Shown piece after piece: positions 6,406 through 6,439 of a stretch of 6,439 nt of DNA (the first letter of the stretch is position 1; each line of letters opens with the position of its first letter). Source of the stretch: Spirochaetales bacterium (GTDB lineage Bacteria; Spirochaetota; Spirochaetia; DSM-27196; SLAA01); assembly GCA_007126415.1 (NCBI GenBank), contig SLBH01000163.1, positions 1-6,439 of the forward strand. The letters run 5' to 3'. The notes beneath the pieces were generated by a model that was not told where the DNA came from, did no database searches, and saw only the letters and a list, made by a program, of their open reading frames with translations. The position numbers and the translations under genes were made by a program.

Positions 6406-6435
6406 AGTATATCGATACCACCCAAGGGTTGGCAA
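6406..6435 (-). promoter_or_regulatory. Sigma70-type promoter of the htpX operon
   Basis: On the minus strand TTGCCA (6435-6430) and TATACT (6411-6406) are separated by 18 nt. Each box matches the housekeeping consensus at 5 of 6 positions. Transcription would begin near 6400, leaving a leader of about 20 nt that contains the htpX ribosome binding site almost at its 5' end. No other convincing promoter was found upstream of any gene in the window. The spacer holds two short palindromes (ACCCTTGGGT and TATCGATA) that could be protein-binding sites, though this is speculative. The transcription start is predicted only. Confidence 0.65.
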
Positions 6436-6439
6436 CGGC

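Noticed and set aside
6381..6425. Longer N-terminus for HtpX from a TTG at 6425
   Set aside because: The TTG lies upstream of the predicted -10 box and so would not be on the mRNA; the family N-terminus matches the ATG at 6380.
1..6439. Defence island, mobile element, CRISPR array, tRNA or rRNA gene, or phage remnant
   Set aside because: No direct-repeat array, transposase or integrase motif, RNA gene or hallmark defence domain is visible on either strand; every gene belongs to a recognisable chromosomal family.

Overview
The window is a densely packed, single-direction stretch of a GC-rich bacterial chromosome. All six genes lie on the minus strand, so the reading order runs from the right end of the window to the left. 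A diderm (Gram-negative-type) envelope is suggested by a signal-peptide-bearing protein with an outer-membrane-barrel-like domain carrying an N-P-A-A-L-G motif, and by HtpX and SppA. A free-living spirochaete or another GC-rich diderm phylum would fit, but that placement is an inference with low confidence. There are no RNA genes, insertion sequences, CRISPR arrays or phage genes.

Layout in transcription order: a good sigma70-type promoter (6435-6406); htpX, a membrane zinc metalloprotease (6380-5529); after 1 nt, an L-threonine aldolase with a GTG start (5527-4505); after 13 nt, a 40-codon gene for the small ribosomal protein bTHX (4491-4369), easily missed because of its size; a 106-nt gap; a squalene/phytoene synthase family enzyme (4262-3219); a 50-nt gap; an 815-residue SppA-type (S49) protease fused behind a beta-rich outer-membrane-like domain (3168-721); after 9 nt, a DUF1538 multispanning membrane protein (711 to the window edge, incomplete). 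No convincing intrinsic terminator is visible between any pair, so one transcript from the promoter at the right end could cover everything, although the 106-nt and 50-nt gaps leave room for processing or internal promoters that I could not recognise.

Functionally, four of the six genes concern the cell envelope: two membrane-associated proteases (HtpX and SppA), an isoprenoid head-to-head condensing enzyme that would supply squalene- or carotenoid-type membrane lipids, and an integral membrane protein of a poorly understood family. The threonine aldolase and bTHX are housekeeping genes carried in the same run. The most notable features are the barrel-like domain fused to SppA, the loss of the first Asp of the second Asp-rich motif in the squalene/phytoene synthase homologue, and the short bTHX gene. 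I found no defence system, mobile element or clearly new genetic system.
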